A stretch of DNA of 64,000 nucleotides. It comes from Oasisia sp. SBJ-2009. Taxonomy: Eukaryota > Annelida > Polychaeta > Sabellida > Siboglinidae. The position numbers and the translations under genes were made by a program. How positions within the stretch are numbered: position 1 is the stretch's first letter; every line of letters begins with the position of its first letter. Positions 60,724 to 64,000 of the stretch are shown here, in pieces. The DNA is taken from contig OZ024860.1 in NCBI GenBank assembly GCA_964017155.1, positions 48,061,752-48,125,751 on the forward strand. The letters are read 5' to 3'. Under the pieces are notes generated by a model. It was not told the DNA's origin and searched no databases. It saw nothing but the letters and a program-made list of their open reading frames with translations.

Positions 60724-62079
60724 GCACGCACGCACGAACAAACACACCCACACCACACGCTCACGCACACACGTATTAAACATAATGCCATAAATGTGTG
60801 GATAGCAATGTTGATAACAGCAACAACAACCATTCTAGGACGTTAGACGCCATTTGCATGCTTGCATGGCATTATGACTGTCCACGTTGTCTACATGTCA
60901 GCACTAATGCAGTGCAAGACATTATTTAAAAATTCTTGAAGTATTCAATTGTGCACGATAACATTTCTACATAGTTTTACTATAATGCTTCAACATAAAA
61001 ATCAGCTATATATGAGGTAACAAATGTTTTAATTTGTATTGTCAACATAGGTCGACAATTATAATACCTTTAAAATGACACCAACGTCAACGATACTTGG
61101 AAGGTCGTCATGTATCAAGGTGGGGTCAAAGTTTGATGACCGTTATATCTGGACGTGAAGGTTAACAAAAGTGGGGGAGCATAGACTCGTGATTGTAAAC
61201 CAATACACCAACTGTCGTCACAATCGAAGTCTGTATAATCATATGCAGGAAGCATGAGTTTAAAATAATTAAATAATAATGTGTTTTGAGATATATTTAA
61301 GCAAATGGATTTAAACATGCTTAAATAAACAATATTTGCCCACAATCAGTCTGCTAATTAATATAATGCGATACATTACTAATCGGTCTCGTTGCCGCGT
61401 CAACATTGTCATATAATAATGTAAACACTTCTATATGGTAATGTATGCTACGTAGTTTACAACACGTTTTGATATTTTTTCAATAGCTTTATTATTAACA
61501 AATTATTCGACTTTTTAGAGTCAGAAAATGTGTCCATAAGATTCATATCCATTTTCTGTGATCTGAAATGTTTGCTGCCACCAAGTGACATGCAATGAAA
61601 GGAAAAGTTAAATAATAATGTTTTAATAAGACATAGATGTAAGATCAACAATTTTGCATATCACGTGACCTTGGTATGACCTTGTCGTAACCGACATAAC
61701 TGATTTATGCTCACTGAACTTAATAGTTCCACATATAGGTTTTTATAATGGATTGTTTATATTCATACATACCATATGATGGCACATCAGAGCCTGAAGC
61801 TTTAAAGACAATTCCTTTTTTAAATGACCTTGACTTAATTGTATGTATTTGTCATAATAATTTGTGTGAATAACTTCAGTGTTAACAAATTAATGATAGC
61901 TAATATATTTGTATGGACTATTATATTGTGTGACCTTGACAATCTACTTAAATTACTTAGAATGATCATGGATATATTTATTTTTACCTATTTAAATGAA
62001 GTGTGACACACTGATATTAGCATGCAAATACATTGTACATAATATGAAACATATATACATACATACATGCATACATACA

Positions 62080-62111
62080 TACACGCACGTACGCACGCAC
62101 GCACGCACACA

Positions 62112-62163
<52 letters not shown>
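62080..62163. repeat. (GCAC)n and (CA)n microsatellite
   Basis: GCAC repeats followed by about 30 bp of CA. Confidence 0.95.
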
Positions 62164-62168
<5 letters not shown>

Positions 62169-63219
62169 AACAAGAGAAACGGAAGAACAACTAGTCAGCT
62201 TCATCATACATAATGAGAATTGAAAGGAAGAACTGAGTATATTGTTGACTCAGCGGTGCATTAATTTAACATCAATGTGTCAAGCGAAGTATACCAATGT
62301 TCACAGGACACTTTAAATATCAAGTGAATATCAGTGCGTATCACTGTTCATAGAACTCCACTGGTTAAGTAGTCAGTTCAATATTTGATATATTCATAGA
62401 CGTGAAGCGTGCCAATATTCGCAGGGCACTACACATTCGTGTTAGTTCAGTGTTATAAATCCTAGCATGCTATGTGTGGCATGGCTTATCACTTCATTAT
62501 TCCCTGGTGTGGTGGGCATTCTCGATGATTTTTTCGGCCAATGTATTTCCCAGCACGTATAGGCAGTGTGTAGGTATCTCTCGCCATGCACACGAATATC
62601 CTGCACTGTTACTCTTCAATTTTTGTAGCAGAATCCTTCAACATGAAATATAGAAAACTTATTAATGATACAAATTAATGAAGTGCCACTTGTGTATATT
62701 ACTGTGTATTAAACAAATTAAACAATTACATTTCTGTAAGAGGAATTTGTTTTTATTAGCTTAAAAACGAATACTTTTGTAGAACTAGTGGTCAAAAAAG
62801 CATGAATTGTTATGACAACAATACATTTTACAACGTTTATAATGTGTGTGTTTTTCATTACTTTTAATAAAATTGTGGCTTAGATTTTAAAATTAGAATG
62901 CCTTAATTTTACTGAAATGAAAAAAGTAACAATACACCATAAATTATATGCACACATGACACATTTGTGCATATAATTATACAACTGCTGAAGTTGCTGG
63001 ATTTAATAGTAAATAATATTTTATAATCATGCAGTAATGTAAAGTAAAACCCAAGTCTAGTCGAAACATTCAAAGAATACACAGTTGTTTAAACTGTGAA
63101 AGTAATACTTTCATCTACGTCTATTTGAGAAAAATAATTACTATCAAGTAAACATTGTTTATTATTTGTTCGAACAAAATACATCGCGATTGAAGCGCAA
63201 ACAGTTTTGATTGTGTGCA

Positions 63220-63860
63220 TTGTGAATCTAGTCGTAGACGTAGGGGCGTAGGAAACGGCGTGACCTACAAGACAACATTCAACTAAACTACGACGGGGGG
63301 CGGTTTACGTTCGCAGTATTATGTACGAATCGAAAATACGAATATTGGACAGTTTTGCTCTACACTTACATACGTGGTGTAACAGCTGTATATCAATATT
63401 AAAGTATTATTTACATCTTACATTACTTAACAGTTTAAACTTCAATTCATTATTTTGTGTAAAAGTACTTTAATGTGCACAGCACGCCGGTCGAACATTA
63501 TTATGCAACGCGTGGCGTACGTGCCGCGGAGACCGTGCGCACCAACGCGCGCGCCGCTAATAAAGTTCGCTTTTTAACTTTCAACGCCGAACAGCGTATT
63601 ACATGCCTGTTTGCAACGATCGATTGCGTTCTTCACGCAGGTGCACATAAATAACATAAACACAATGTTAACGTTGATATACATAAACATCTCTGCATTA
63701 AGTATAACAGTTCTGCGTTCAACAGTAATACTACTTGTACACGATTTTGCACAAGGTAAAAGTAAACACCCACTCACCTCGCTAGCGTCCATCGAAAAAA
63801 ACAACCCGGGAATTTCGCTATGACGTGGATCGATCTTTCATTGGTTCACGTGATCCTCAA
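63220..63860 (-). promoter_or_regulatory. Candidate CpG-rich promoter with tiny first exon
   Basis: CpG and GC content rise here against the AT-rich surroundings (for example GCGCGCGCCGC near 63550). On the minus strand ATGGACGCTAGCGAG (63792-63778) is followed at once by GTGAGT, a strong donor, giving MDASE in phase 0, the phase expected before the NIDO exon. Upstream are an inverted CCAAT (ATTGG) and a CACGTG E-box (about 63840-63852). There is no signal peptide, so it may belong to another gene or be chance. Confidence 0.3.
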
Positions 63861-64000
63861 AATGTGTCGAAAACATATGTGCATGTTGCAAGCATTCTTG
63901 GGGGGTTCCCTTTTTCGGCGTCACTACAGCAATGACGAGATTCATGAGACAAATCTACCAAAGGCATGGGCCATGGCGCCCTTATCGGAATGTACCTACT

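Larger units (their letters stand above)
58820..63215. other. Interval without recognised gene
   Basis: AT-rich sequence with two CA microsatellites (60668-60722 and 62080-62163). No domains, exons or repeats that I can support. Confidence 0.4.

Overview
The window is invertebrate nuclear DNA: spliced genes with GT-AG introns, long (AT)n and (GT/CA)n microsatellites, and many decayed transposons (CR1-like and RTE-like LINEs, a tRNA-derived SINE, TTAA-flanked inverted-repeat elements, THAP remnants). Nothing prokaryotic is present. The transposon types and the fucolectin-type domains fit a marine lophotrochozoan or invertebrate deuterostome, but I cannot name the taxon.

One large gene dominates. 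It lies on the minus strand, and 23 exons from 49771 down to 3212 could be read by hand. They make about 4.73 kb of coding sequence with consistent splice phases at every junction. Domain order is NIDO (49.8, 32.7 and 31.7 kb), IPT/TIG (30.7 kb), linker exons (29.8-27.7 kb), AMOP (27.3 and 25.9 kb), VWD (24.2-21.2 kb), then a row of FTP/fucolectin (F5/8C-like) domains (20.9-3.2 kb). NIDO-IPT-AMOP-VWD is the core of the Mesh/SUSD2/MUC4-like family. Here the VWD stops early and is joined in phase 0 to fucolectin domains, a combination I do not recognise from described proteins. The last three FTP domains (14.3-12.9, 10.1-7.7 and 4.5-3.2 kb) are tandem genomic duplications that include their introns. 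The three nearer the VWD are divergent, and one has only its first half. Neither the signal-peptide exon nor the stop codon was found, so the gene probably extends beyond both ends.

The intron splitting the NIDO domain is about 16.75 kb and is a transposon trap. It holds a TTAA-flanked element with a LINE inside it (33.3-35.7 kb), a CR1-like LINE (36.0-43.8 kb) cut in two by a 4.6-kb foldback element encoding a PIN/FEN1-like protein (36.8-41.4 kb), a broken THAP-domain gene (43.8-44.1 kb), and a 3.9-kb element with about 1.15-kb inverted arms around remains of a widespread orphan transposon protein (45.3-49.2 kb).

From 49.8 to 64 kb no convincing host gene was found. The region contains a 3.7-kb TTAA element with long inverted ends, a third copy of the short TTAA element, a THAP fragment, and a CpG-rich stretch near 63.2-63.85 kb with a possible tiny first exon.
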